Source: Chinchilla lanigera (taxonomy: Eukaryota > Chordata > Mammalia > Rodentia > Chinchillidae). From it: a stretch of 64,000 nt of DNA. The stretch lies in assembly GCF_000276665.1 (NCBI RefSeq), contig NW_004955433.1, positions 19,701,449 through 19,765,448 of the forward strand. Direction: 5' to 3'. The notes below the pieces were generated by a model, which searched no databases, had not been told where the DNA came from, and saw only the letters and a list, made by a program, of their open reading frames with translations. Within the stretch, counting starts at the first letter, position 1; every line of letters begins with the position of its first letter. Shown in pieces: positions 11,901 through 22,794 of this stretch. Made by a program: the position numbers and the translations under genes.

Positions 11901-12907
11901 TTGGCTTGCCACCTGCCAAAGACTGAAAATAGATCCAAGTCTATCACCATGAACCAAATTCAAGTCAAAATGAATCACAGATCTCAATATTAAAACAGAA
12001 TCACTAACTGTGAATCACTATTGGGAAAGAGAGTACGTAAAAACCTTGAAGACATAGGGGTAGGCAGAGAGTTCATGAACAAAAAACAAACTGCAGGTGA
12101 AACACTTCAAAGAATCAACAACTTGGATTTCATCCTACTGAAATTTTTCTGCACATCTAAAGAAATCACCAGAAAAGTAAAAAGAAAACACACAAATTTG
12201 GAAAAAATTTTAGCTGACTGTCCCCGAGACAAAGGACTTCTATCCAGAATATATAAAGAATTAAAAGTTATCACCCCCCCAAATTCAAATGCCCAGTCCA
12301 AAATGTGTAGCTGAGATGAATACACACTTCTCAGGTGGAAATACAAATGGCAAATAAATACATGAGAAAATGTTCAACACTATTAGTCATTCAAGAAATG
12401 CAAATTTAAACAACATTGAGATTCCACCTTACCCCAGTAAGAATAGCTAGCATTAAGAAATCAACCAATAACAAATGCTGGCTAGACTGTGGAGAAATAG
12501 GAACCCTTCTCCACTGCTGGTGGGAATGCAGACTGGTGAAACCACTGTGGAAATCACTTTGGAGTTTCCTCAGCAAACGAGGACTAAAGGTCATGTTCAA
12601 CTCAGCTATTCCCCTTCTGGGTATTTTCCCAGAAGATCTAGAAACATCATATTACAGCGATATATGTGCACCTATGCTCATAGCAGCACAATTTGGAATT
12701 GCTAAATTGTGGAAACAACCCAAGTGTCCATTCACTGAGGTTTGGAAAAGGAAATTGAGGTACTTTTACATAATGGAATATTGCTCAGCAATAAAGGAAG
12801 ATAAACTCAATGCTTTTATAAGTAAATGGTCACAACTAGAGACCATACTCATAAGTGAAATAAATCAGACCTGCATGTGCAAGCACCATATTGTCTCACT
12901 AGCGTAA
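8962..12907 (+). pseudogene. L1 ORF2 (endonuclease and reverse transcriptase), broken
   Basis: ORF2 supplies the endonuclease that nicks the target and the reverse transcriptase that copies L1 RNA. Open pieces in several frames line up in order. The endonuclease part is at about 8990-9800, with the usual catalytic Glu in QET changed to Gly (QGT near 9077) and the GDFN-type motif reading GELN near 9506; SDH is kept near 9760. The reverse transcriptase part (about 10200-11700) keeps [11 protein letters not shown] near 10860, but the catalytic FADD motif reads FAND at 11162-11173. The C-terminal cysteine-rich part lies at about 12400-12900. An antisense ID SINE near 9331-9448 splits the endonuclease domain. 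The protein cannot be functional. Confidence 0.93.
9331..9448 (-). mobile_element. ID-type SINE inserted in L1 ORF2
   Basis: A T-rich tail (about 9338-9372) is followed by the reverse complement of the tRNA-like ID head, ending in the CCCCAGGCCC type 5' end. L1 coding sequence resumes on both sides, so the SINE is younger than the L1. The target duplication is not clear (AAGACAAAT and AAGACTAAT-like words flank it). Confidence 0.88.
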
Positions 12908-13321
12908 AACCTGAAAGAATTAATAAAAACTTAGAAGTATGATAGACATTGTGAAATGAAAGGACAATGCTCAAGGGTAAAGGGCAACTGGGATGTGGGA
13001 AAAGAGAAGGGAAAGAAGCAGCAATTTTGTATGTATGTATATACGGTGTAGTTAACGTAGTTGATCCACTGTCTTCTATTTGTTTGCTGAAAGAAACAGT
13101 TAATGAGTCCTTGATTGATCAATATTGCATGTCTCTCTTTGCTTTCATGAGAAACCACTTTGAAGATATCAATATGTAATACAACAAGCATTGTTAATTT
13201 CCTATCACTTTGTTTGTAACTCTGTATTGTTTGTATTGTTCTTTTGCTACTTTGTAAAAGGTTGTCTGTCTGTTAATGTTTTCCTCCTTTTATTTTTAAA
13301 ATAAAAAAATTTCAAAAAAAT
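12908..13321 (+). mobile_element. L1 3'UTR and poly(A) tail
   Basis: This holds a purine-rich GGGAAAAGAGAAGG-type patch near 12998, then a T-rich end with TTTGTAACTCTGTATTG near 13214 and AATAAA before the tail. The same 3' end recurs at 63901-64000 and, more diverged, near 6600-6785, so one L1 lineage left several copies in this window. Confidence 0.85.
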
Positions 13322-13335
13322 AAACTACTACTTTG
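13322..13335 (+). repeat. Right target-site duplication of the full-length L1
   Basis: AAACTACTACTTTG follows the A-rich tail and pairs with 7166-7179, with one mismatch in 14 bases. Confidence 0.9.
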
Positions 13336-13459
13336 ACATATATTTTTATAAATTAATAGGTAACTGATGTAGAAATAATATAATTACCTGCATGTTTTAA
13401 AGTTAACATTCTTTTAAAAATATTTTGCATCATTTCATTTTCAAAAGGAACTTACACAG

Positions 13460-13600
13460 ATTATAATTACCACCTTTTTTAGAGAAGAAAATTGAGGCTC
13501 AGGAATACTGCACAGGTTGCAGTCTTCACCTGGCCTGTAAGTGGCAGCGCTGATGTCAGAACCCTAAACAGTGTCTCTCAGCCTCATGTTCTTCCCAATG
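13460..13600 (-). mobile_element. MIR fossil, antisense
   Basis: GAGAAGAAAATTGAGGCTCA (13483) and GCCTGTAAGTGGCAGCGCTG (13534) followed by TCAGAACCC are the reversed MIR core order. Confidence 0.75.
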
Positions 13601-14490
13601 GGAGGAGCTTTGTAAGCTGTAAAATGTATTGTAAATGAAAATTAAAATAGTACAGATCACAGATGTTAGAACTTAACCCACAGAGCTTCATGTTTAGAAT
13701 ATAATATTCTGAAAACTTTGGTAATGCAGACTTCTTGAAGAATGCTCAGATTTTCATTACATCAATTCCTAGCATCTCAGTGTTACACAAAAAGCTCAGT
13801 TGAGAGGTAAAAGAAGCAAACAAGGGATAGCTTTTCAAACAACAATAAAGGTTCAAGAATTTGGGAAACTCAAGTCATATCTCATATATTAGTTAGAGAA
13901 GGATAACATTTCCAAACTTTTCCTAATAATCAATTTAAATTATATCATAAATATTTAGAAAAGGCAATATAAATTAATAAGTGATTGAAGTATACATTTA
14001 TAAGAAAGGAATTTGGAATAATATTTTTCACATAGTATTATAAATACTTTTTATAAATATTTTTCTCTCTCACACACAAACACACAGACACATATACACA
14101 TGAACGCACACTCTTAAATTACCCAGAACATAGACAATATTAATATATATATATATATACACATATATATATAATTTTGAAGCTAAACTTGAAATCTTTA
14201 TTTGCCAATGTTATGTATTTGTAACAAACAATAGGAATGTATTGAATGATTTTGTTTTATACAAAGTGGCTCATGTTGTTTAAAATAATGCATTGCATAA
14301 ATGCACATTTAATAATCACCATGGCAACCAAAGCCATAAATCCTCTTTTGTGTAGAGTCTCTTCATATTATGTTAAATACATTTAATCTTTATAAGTCAC
14401 AGAGATTTGAGTGTTTGAAAATTTGTCCTACATTCTCCCTCAGACTTGGTTAAGAAGCAGTAGTCACTCTTTGAAGATGGTTATGGGACC
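13601..14490. other. No gene seen
   Basis: AT-rich sequence apart from the CA/TA tracts. Confidence 0.5.
14056..14175. repeat. CA-rich and TA-rich tracts
   Basis: Imperfect CACA repeats (14070-14110), then alternating TA (14142-14172). Confidence 0.85.
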
Positions 14491-14494
14491 TCGA

Positions 14495-14935
14495 TCAGCT
14501 CCCCACTGCTGCTGTTAAATTACCCCAAATGTGGGCACTTATTACAACACAAATCTCTTACCTTCTGGATCAAGAGATCAGAAGTGCAAAAAGGGCAGGC
14601 AGGACAATCTTTCTGGAAGCTCTGAAGATAGAATTTGTTTTTCTGATTTTTTCAGCATCTAGACACCACCTGCTATTCTTGGCTGATCGGTTTTCTCTCA
14701 ATCTTCAAAGCCAGCAGCATAATATATTGAAACCTTTCTCTCCAATCGCTACTTGAATCTTTTTACTTCCTACTCATAAGAATAAACTTGGATAATCTTT
14801 CTATCTCAAAACCCTTTATTATACCTGTGAAATCCTTTCTTTTTCCATGTAAGGTACTCCACACACAGTTTGTAAGCAGTAGGAGTGGACATCTTTGGGG
14901 CCATTGTCCTGTCTTCCACATGACCTATTCTGTTT
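14495..14935 (-). mobile_element. MLT1-like LTR relic, antisense
   Basis: CTGTTAAATTACCCCAAATG (14513), ATTACAACACAAATCTCTTA (14539), TCTTCAAAGCCAGCAGCATA (14702) and GAGTGGACATCTTTGGGGCC (14883) follow the order of a common ancient mammalian repeat. I assign it to MLT1-type by memory. Confidence 0.65.
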
Positions 14936-14986
14936 TGGAGTGAATGCTAAAACAAATGTCTGGGATGTCTAGGAAGAAATGTTTTA

Positions 14987-15176
14987 TTTTTTTAAATTTT
15001 TATTTATTTATTTATTTATTTATTTATTTTTGTCTTTTTGAGGCAGGGTCTTGCTGTGCAGTTCAGGCTGGCCTTGAGCTCACTTTGAAGCTCAGGCTGG
15101 TCTCAAACTCACAATGATCTTCCTGCCTCAGTCTCCCAAGTGTTGGGATTACAGGCATGAGCCACTATGCCGGGCC
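14987..15176 (-). mobile_element. B1-type SINE, antisense, with perfect 15-bp duplication
   Basis: The (TTTA)n tail is followed by GAGGCAGGGTCTTGCTGTGC and the full reversed B1 ending CGGGCC. GGAAGAAATGTTTTA is repeated exactly at 14972-14986 and 15177-15191. Confidence 0.96.
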
Positions 15177-15493
15177 GGAAGAAATGTTTTAATGTGAGAA
15201 CCCATGGGCATTTATCTGACTTGGGTAGAAGTGGAAGGTAACATTTCTCTTTACTTCCCTTTTCTCTGTAATGGCAGGAGACTTTTGATGGATCAGTCCA
15301 AATATGCCAGTGTCACATGCCCATCCAGTGTCACACACTCACATCCTCATAGCCAACTACTGTGCTTGGTTCAAGGAACACAATGATGTCAAGTTATTGT
15401 TTCTGCCATGTGAGAAGCACTCAGGACTATGCCCGGAATTCAACATCCCATGTTGGCAACACTTCCTTCCAGAGGCATTTAAAGCCCTTGATA

Positions 15494-15669
15494 GGTGCGA
15501 GATGTGGTTCATGCCTGTAATTCCAGCACTTTGGAGGCTGAGGCAGGGGGATCTTTGGAAGTTTGAGACCAGCCTGGGCTACAAAGTGAGATCAAGGCCA
15601 GCCTGAACTGCATAAGAAGACCCTGTCTCAAAAAGATAAAAATAAATAAATAAATAGAATTTAAAAAAT
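15494..15669 (+). mobile_element. B1-type SINE, sense, with 13-bp duplication
   Basis: It starts with a GGTGCGAGATGTGGTTCATG-like head and runs to GACCCTGTCTCAAAAAG with an (AAAT)n tail. AAAGCCCTTGATA (15481-15493) and AAAGCCTTTGATA (15670-15682) form the duplication. Confidence 0.94.
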
Positions 15670-15703
15670 AAAGCCTTTGATAATACTCAAAAAGCCTTGT
15701 ACC

Positions 15704-15808
15704 GGGGCTGGGGATTTAGCTCAGCGGCAAAGCGCCTGCTTGGCAAGCGCAAGGTCGTGAGTTCGGTTCCTAGTACCGGAGAAAAACCAAAACCAAAAAA
15801 AAAAAAAA
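15704..15808 (+). mobile_element. ID-type SINE with perfect 15-bp duplication
   Basis: The head is nearly identical to the copy at 3313, with an A-rich tail. AAAAAGCCTTGTACC is repeated exactly at 15689-15703 and 15809-15823. Confidence 0.97.
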
Positions 15809-15823
15809 AAAAAGCCTTGTACC

Positions 15824-16270
15824 TTTCATCCTTATTTATAAGGCCTATTTGATTTAAAACAGTACTTTGAAAAAGGTTACTTAAGAATATGACAGTGACT
15901 TATGCTACATATCAAAAAGCAAAGTGGTACAGGACTTACAGGTTACCTGTTTACTTCTTTTTTCTCAAGTTGAGATACTGAGTTCCAGGTTGGGAGAAAA
16001 AGTTAGTTACTCATGGAAGCAGTGAACTTAAAATCCCTTATTTCTGATGTTAACTTTTGCTTCTTTATATCTTTTTATATAAATATATAAATGACTCATG
16101 ATAGGTAAAAGCAAAAGCCTACTTGCAAATTTCATTTTTCCTATAGAAATAATGACCTAGTAAATGAAGTGATTACTTAGATAATTCAGATTTATTAACA
16201 AGCTACTTGTTCTAATAAAAGTGTTAATAAGTATTTAAAAAGAAGACACATAACAGAAATCAAATAATCT
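15824..16270. other. Nothing recognised
   Basis: AT-rich, no frame or repeat that I can support. Confidence 0.5.
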
Positions 16271-16452
16271 TTTTTTAAGTACTAGTGACAGAATCCCAGG
16301 AGGCTCTACCCCTGAGCTAGATCTGCAGCGGTTTTTGTTTTTTTATTTCAGAATAGGGTCTTACTAAGTTGCCCAGGGTGGCCTCAAACTTTGATGATCC
16401 TTTCTCAGCTTCTGGATTAGTTAGTGTAATAGGCTTGTGCCAATCTGGCTGG
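16271..16452 (-). mobile_element. B4-like (ID plus B1) SINE, antisense
   Basis: A reversed ID head (16277-16328, with CTACCCCTGAGCTAGATC) is joined to a reversed B1 part (ATAGGGTCTTACTAAGTTGC onward). The order fits the rodent B4 fusion. It is old and diverged. Confidence 0.75.
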
Positions 16453-16617
16453 CTAACACACGGGCTAAAAGATAAGAGTTGCTGCTTTCCTTGAATAATT
16501 TCATTGGTGTCTACACAAATGTAACATCTATCAACAATGTTACAGCACTAGAGATTCCCAACAAAGTAATCATATGATATAACTAGTACAGTGCATGTGT
16601 CTATGATCCTAATGGAT

Positions 16618-16775
16618 AAGGATCTCCAGGCATAAAGATCAGAAATTTGAGGTCAACTGGGCTTAGAGAGACATTGTCCAAATGCAGTGCAATGCAATAA
16701 AATATAATGCATAAATAAATAAAATAAATAAAATAAAAATAATAAATAAATAAAATAAATATTAATAAAATAAAC
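16618..16775 (+). mobile_element. B1 3' part with (AAAT)n tail
   Basis: ATCAGAAATTTGAGGTCAAC at 16639-16658 and a GGGCTTAGAGAGACATTGTCC-like stretch match the central and 3' part of B1, followed by an AAAT-rich tail (16696-16775). Confidence 0.6.
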
Positions 16776-16777
16776 CC

Positions 16778-16848
16778 ATTTATAGCAACATCAAAAATTA
16801 ACACTTTAGAGATGAATCTGACAAAAGATGTACAAGGTGTTGGACAGA
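16778..16848 (+). mobile_element. Possible short L1 ORF2 relic
   Basis: TAGCAACATCAAAAATTAAC and the following ATGAATCTGACAAAAGATGT resemble the L1 stretch that encodes YLGINL-KDVKD. It lies between two AAAT-type tails. Confidence 0.4.
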
Positions 16849-16849
16849 A

Positions 16850-16873
16850 TAAAATAAATAAAATAAAATAAAA
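16850..16873. repeat. (AAAT)n tract
   Basis: AAATA-type units between the L1 relic and the ID SINE at 16874. Confidence 0.85.
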
Positions 16874-16945
16874 TTGAGGTGTAGATCATTGGTAGAGCAC
16901 TTGCTTAACATGTACAATGCCCTGGGTCCAATCCTCAGTACTAAA
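16874..16945 (+). mobile_element. Diverged ID-type SINE with GAAA-rich tail
   Basis: ATTGGTAGAGCACTTGCTTA at 16889-16908 and the following CCTGGGTCCAATCCTCAGTA are the ID A-box to B-box region of an older subfamily. Its tail has grown into the GAAA tract at 16946-17042. Confidence 0.8.
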
Positions 16946-17042
16946 AAGGACAGAAAGAAAAAAAGACAGAAGGAAGAAAGAAAGAAAAAAAGAAAGAAAG
17001 AAAGGAAGAAAGAAAGGAAGAAGGAAAGAAAGAAAGGGAGAA
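16946..17042. repeat. (GAAA)n-type polypurine tract
   Basis: About 95 bases of almost pure A/G with GAAA, GGAA and AGAA units, which has grown from the ID SINE tail. Confidence 0.92.
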
Positions 17043-20000
17043 AATTGTTATTCTCATTTTGATGCTTTATGGTTAAGTAGAAAAATTAGAAAATCTAGGG
17101 GAGCTCCAAGTTCTGCCATTTACCTAGATGTCACTCTATCAAGTTAATTAATATTTTAAGACTTCACATGCTTCACCTGTGCTGAAATTCACCACTTCAC
17201 AAGGAGATCCAGGTGACTCACTCATATTAGTTCATGGAGAGTTTGGGGACAGAGCTCATGTGGTTTAAAAACAACAACATGAAAAGTACCCACTTTGCTT
17301 TATTTTAAATTTAAACCAGAGAATAATGCTAGTTTGATTATAGAATGTTTTCAAAAACACAAAAAGAACCACTCTCTTGTATTTGAAATTAATGAATTTT
17401 ATAACTGTTTAATCAAAGGCCTATTGAATTCCAATGGTATGCTAACCTCCTGCCAAGTACCACAGGGGCTACAAGGAGTGCTATGTGGGGTTGACTTCAA
17501 AGCATAACAACAGGTGAAATCGTGTCACATATTCTCAGAAAATGTAGAACTCCAAGAGAATAAGAAATTTGCTTCCAGTCACTTTTTAAATGCATCATTA
17601 AGCTTATGATTTCTCCAATTTTTTCAGTTTTTCCCCTAAATCATTTCTTTTGCCATCTTCCATTTAACAGAGGGTCTTTCTGCTCAGTCTGAATATCAGC
17701 CTATCTAATGCCTTCTTATTATTTATCATAATTTACTTGCTTTGTTTCCATACTTGCCATATAACAGGGAGTTTATAATATATTTATTCATTTGACTTTT
17801 TATTATTCATTAATGTATATTTTAAATTGGTGTTAAATTGCAGTTTTCCTCCCATTAAAGATGCTAAGAATTCCTTAAAAAAAAGATACCATGTCTGTTT
17901 TCAGCATATTATTACCTAAGAGAGATTTCATATTCTCCTTGGGAGAAAGAATAAAAATTTACATATTTAATTCTTTAATCTGTCTAAATCATTTTTATGA
18001 TAATAAGGCCAATTAATTGTGTACATTATTTTTCCTGCATTTAGTAGGAAACTTGGCAAAGTATTTAACAAGTTACACAACATTTTAAAAACTAGTAACA
18101 AAGTGGATGGATTTGTAATATATTTAAAAATCATACTTATAAAACGTAGGATTTTTGAATTAAAACAAAAGATTATTTGGTAACATTTTATTTATCTGTT
18201 TAAGTTGGCTAACACAGATATTTATACATGTGGTCAGTAAGTATATTTTTGAAAAAGGTGGAAGTCGACAACATGGTCTTAGGCATGGACCAGTCTGGTT
18301 GAAAGACAAACCAGTGTTGTACCCTACTGTAGCAGATATGGGAAATACTATCTACATACCCTTTCAGAAAGTAATAATTTAAGTCATGCAGTTATAAGCT
18401 ATTCTACTTCAAAGGCAGCCCTCAACTTTTTGTACTTTTGAAGGACTGCCTCAGTTAACACAGCCATATCCTCCAAACTTCCAATTGTTTCCAGGACAAC
18501 CCTCACCCCATGACTCATCAACAGGGCAGTTCAAAGAATCCATGCCTTTGCCAGTCCTTGAGGCACCTCTTCAGGGTCATCCCAAGTTCAGACTTTCTCA
18601 TAGAGATCATTAAGTCTTTGGTTGCACTGGAATCACAGCTGCTGGCGATAGGAATATTCTCAGAAAGCAGGATAGGATGGAATTTTGCAGCCGGATCACC
18701 GGCTGCTCAGCTCGTGATAAGGATAAGGGAGCTGTCCCGATATGGAGCAGAAATTATTCCGGATGAAAGGTACCAATGTATCTCTCAAAACATTTACCAG
18801 TCCTAGACTCATGTATTATGCCAGTTCAAGCACATGCACTAGTAATTTTCAGGATTAAGAAGATGAGATCTACATTAACTACTAACTCTCAGAACTGGAT
18901 TTCGCTGCTCATTGCTAGTATTTATTGCTCTGCTAATATAGGAGATTGCTAATCAGTGACTGCGTTCTAAACCATTCGTTATTTAGAGCTATAAGTAGTG
19001 AAAGGATAGAATATAAAGGGAAATGGTTAATGTTTAGTTAGAGTTAAGGACAACCAGACTTGAGTCAGAAGTATGTGAAGAAACAAAAAGAAGAGGATGT
19101 ACAGTGAAGAGTGAAGAACTTCATGTTACATAACAACGTCCACCAAAGCGTATCTACCATGGAAAAGGCATAACAAATCTGGTAGAATCTTTTTACACCT
19201 TCAAATATGAGTCTGCATTGTTTTATAACAGAGCCTCTACTATCATTACTCTCCTACAGAGTATTTTGCACTGTGGAATCCTACCAAATATCACCTCAAC
19301 TCAGGAGACAATTTTATTTTATAGCAAAGATTTTTCAGGATTTGGCACATGACTGCTAATTTCATATATTATAATCTAAGCCACACTGCACAGGAATTGC
19401 CAGCAAGACTGACAGAACAGTCGGTTTAAGGCACAGGTGGAGCTCTAACTTGGGGATAATATCTTTAGAACACAGGAACTGTCCTCTGGGATATGGGTCA
19501 CATTTTCAATCCTAGTTCCAGCAACCCCGGAATGGTTCTGCCTACCGTTACTCTCACTGCTCAGTAACATTGCTAAATTATTCTAAGGATACTTTTATGG
19601 TTATGAGCCAAAACAGGGAATGAAAATGAGTTAAGAAGTAAATAATCTTTATGTTTCTCTCCTTGTCTTACTCAGCCATCTGATCTTTTTCCGGCAGCTA
19701 ACTTTTTTTCACACTTTGGGTACTTGTATTATTTCATGGCATCTTACTATTTCATAGTTTCTACTTCCTAATGATTATGCCTTCTTATTCACAGATCCAT
19801 AATTATAAGGGCTTCTCTGTGTCCACTACTTTGATTATATCCAGGATTTTAATATTCTCATTTTTAACTTTATTGAACTCATTTTAGAGTATTTCTTAGT
19901 TTATTAAGTGGCTGTTGTTACCCTGCTCTTTGAAATATCAAATTATATATCTGTTCATAATGTAGACATGCAGCTATAAGATCTTCATATTGTTTTCCTT

Positions 20001-20149
20001 GAAATAGGGACTATGAACATGAAACTATAAATGGGGCATATCTGATCAGATATTAAATATCATCCAGTAGCATGACTTAGCTTTTTCTAAAAGAAAAAAT
20101 GACAGTGAAGGCTTATGTACAAATGGTTTACCTGGAACATGATATATGA
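17043..20149. other. About 3.1 kb with no gene or named repeat
   Basis: Mostly AT-rich. 18490-18810 and 19380-19570 are more balanced in composition. The 98-codon frame at 18510-18806 has no recognisable domain. These blocks could be old LTR pieces or conserved non-coding DNA; the sequence alone does not decide. Confidence 0.4.
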
Positions 20150-20365
20150 GAATAGAAATGCAGAAGGGGAGTGATAAAGCAAAGTTATAAAAAACAATGT
20201 AAGGAAAATATGGGACAAAAATCTTTTTGGAGGAGGGGTTGAAGAGAGGGTAAGGAAATGGGCAAAAAGTTACACCATGTCCTGGTACAAATTCTCTATG
20301 ATGAATGTGATCATGTGTATATCTAAAGTTTGTCAATACAATCTGATTAAATGAGAAATAAAGGA
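20150..20365 (+). mobile_element. Probable older L1 3'UTR fragment
   Basis: A purine-rich patch (20230-20255) precedes TCTCTATGATGAATGTGATC. The reverse complement of the same words occurs at 26615-26640 in the 3'UTR of the inverted L1. An AATAAA-like end is at about 20356. Confidence 0.5.
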
Positions 20366-20799
20366 AACAGTGTAAATTTGTGTTATGGTGGTGGCTATGT
20401 GTGGATGTTTGTGTATTCCATTACTTGGGGTCTTTGTTGTTTTACAAAATGGGCCTCAGACCTGATTTCTCCAGAGGTGAAAAAAGGGAAGGATTTATTC
20501 ATCATGCAAACCATTCATGAGCATCTGTGGGCATTCATTTCCTACCTGCTGAAGTTACATGTATGTGAATACAATACAGGTTCTGTAGGTGTTCTTTCAC
20601 ACAGGTCATGAAAGCTGCATATAAGGAATAAGATGCACATGACATCAGCTGAGATGAAGCATTTACTAATAGCATCTATATAAAATTGTTAAAAAATGGG
20701 GCCAAGATGATACTAAAATTATATATATGTACATATATATATATTATGTCCAAATCAATTGGTTAATAAGTTCTATACTTATTTGTGATAGCCATCGTC

Positions 20800-21105
20800 A
20801 CCTTGGTTTAAGAAACACCCAATATATTGATAACTCATATTTCTGAATGTATCTAGGTGGGTCATGGAGATGTGACTTTGGGAGTATTTTTGGTGCCTAG
20901 CTTCTTCTTCTCTTTTTCCCTATCTTTTTGCTTTCAGGCTGCCATAAGTTGAGCTGCTTTCTTCTGCCGTAACCTTTTGCCACGTTTATTCCTTGAAGTG
21001 AATTACCACAAACTGAAATCCTGAAAGTTTGAGTTAAAATCTCTTCTCCTTTAACTTGTATGCATTAGGTTTTCATGTCAGCAACAGAGAGCTGACTGAT
21101 ATAAA
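20800..21105 (+). mobile_element. MaLR-type 5' LTR, decayed
   Basis: GTGGGTCATGGAGATGTGAC (20856), a CTTTAACTTGTATGCATTAG-type end and a final CTGACTGATATA match the layout of the LTRs at 59285-59655 and 54785-55150. Internal MaLR-like sequence follows directly. Confidence 0.55.
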
Positions 21106-22794
21106 ATATTGGTACCAGAGAAGTTGAATTTTTCCTATGACTAAACCTGACCACCTGGTTCAGAAGCCTTCGGCATTGGTTTGTGCAAGGAGTATGGGAA
21201 GCTTGAAGCATGCAGGTTAGAGAAGCCCTGGAACTTTGTAAGCAGAGCTTGTTGGATGATCCTCAGGAGAGCTAAGTGAGCCAGAATGCTGACCAGAATG
21301 CAGGCAATAACTTCAGATGGAAATGAGGACTCTACTAGTGAAGAACTGAGCTAGAAGCTATTCATTTCACATGCTGGCAAACACATTCTCTACATTTTGT
21401 CCAGTGCTTAAGATTTCACGCAACATTGAAGTTAAAGTTAATGGAATAATTGACCTAATGGAAGAAATTTCCAGTCAGCCCAACACAAACTGAGGCGCTG
21501 CTTTAAGCAAGATGTATAATGAGGATCATAAAAAAAGAATAAAAAAATTGAAAAATGTGCAATTTAGCCAGAAAATAAGCATGTGTAAATATAGGACCAA
21601 AGATTTTGTAGTTGCTGAAAAGATTAGAGTCATTAAAATTAAAACCGAGTATTTTGCCTGCAGAACAACAAGGTAAATGCCCCAAAAACATTTCAGGAAT
21701 TAACCAGACTTTACCCACTGCAGAGTCAAGAGGGTAAAAGTGTAAATTTGTTTGAGAATTTGCATAGAAAGGAAAGTTCCAGGATGCCTTGCTTGCTCAA
21801 GTTTCCTAAGAGACTTGTTCTCACTGAGTTCAGTTGTGCAGGCACTCAGAGGCCACTTCAGACATCCTTCACCAGGCCTGCCACTGCTCCAGCAGGTGCA
21901 ACCTTGGTGTCACCCATTTCATGATGGTTTCATAAACATACAGAATGCAAAGTCTATTTCTAAGGTAGGTCAGGGAAGTAGTCAGGCATCGTATGAGAAA
22001 GTGAGAATCCCTTCTATGAACCCACTGAGAGTGCAAGATGTGAAACTATGGTAGGGAAATTAATGTTTCAGAGGATGCCCCAGAGGGTGGAGATGACAGG
22101 AACATGGACAGTCTGCTGCAGAAAGATGCAGACAGGGAGCAGAGCCTGCACCCAAGAGAGTGCATGGAGGCAGTAAGTGGCAAAGCTATAGGAGTGGATT
22201 TGTCCATCCTCTTGGAAACACGCTTCATGCCTCTTTATGCTTCAAATCTGAGTATGTAGCTAAAGGACTTAACATTTGGTTTCAGTCTTGCTCCACCCAG
22301 TTACTTTGCATCCCCATTATCTCCCTTTTGCAATGGGGAAGTTTACTCTGTGCAATTATATCTTTTTTTTTATTTTAGAGAGGAAAAAAAACTAACAAAA
22401 CAACGAGGACAAAAACAAAAACAATAAAATGATATATGACCTCAAAACAAAATAATAGGAATTAACAGTGGTTGCTACACTTTGCACTATTAACTTCAAT
22501 GAAGTTCCTCAGTCCACCAGATGTAAGAATGTAAGACTGATCAAACAATCAACTTGGGAGCACGTATTTTCCTCTTTTAATTGTACAGGGATTCACAGCT
22601 ATGAACTTGTTTTGAGTCCCAGAAGAAACTTTGGACTTGAACTTTTTAGGTGGAGGAATTGGAAATCTGAAGACAGAATTAGTCAGTTTTCCATTGTATG
22701 TGGGATAGTTTTATCACGTTAGGCAGAATTATGATGTTGTTCTTGTCTCTATGTTGAAATAAATATGGTTTAAGGTGTTTTTGAGTGACAAGTT
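21106..22794 (+). mobile_element. MaLR-type internal region, non-coding
   Basis: It begins TATTGGTACCAGAGAAGTTG right after the LTR end. It then runs through a GCTTGAAGCATGCAGGTTAG block, AATAACTTCAGATGGAAATG and AATGGAAGAAATTTCCAGTC, which I recall as the non-coding internal region of MaLR elements. No gag or pol reading frame is present. Confidence 0.55.

Larger units (their letters stand above)
7180..13321 (+). mobile_element. Full-length LINE-1, inactive, with target-site duplication
   Basis: The element reads 5'UTR (7180-7840), ORF1 region (7841-8957), ORF2 region (about 8962-12907), 3'UTR (12908-13295) and an A-rich end with an AATAAA-type signal near 13298. A near-perfect 14-base target-site duplication flanks it: AAACTACTATTTTG at 7166-7179 and AAACTACTACTTTG at 13322-13335. 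The length, about 6.1 kb, is normal for a complete mammalian L1. Both reading frames carry many stops and frameshifts, and an ID SINE interrupts ORF2, so it cannot code for active protein. Its insertion by target-primed reverse transcription is inferred from the duplication and tail. The subfamily within rodent L1 is not determined. Confidence 0.96.

Noticed and set aside
21106..22794. Retroviral gag or pol genes in the LTR-flanked unit
   Set aside because: No frame beyond about 100 codons and no protease or reverse-transcriptase motif. MaLR interiors are non-coding.
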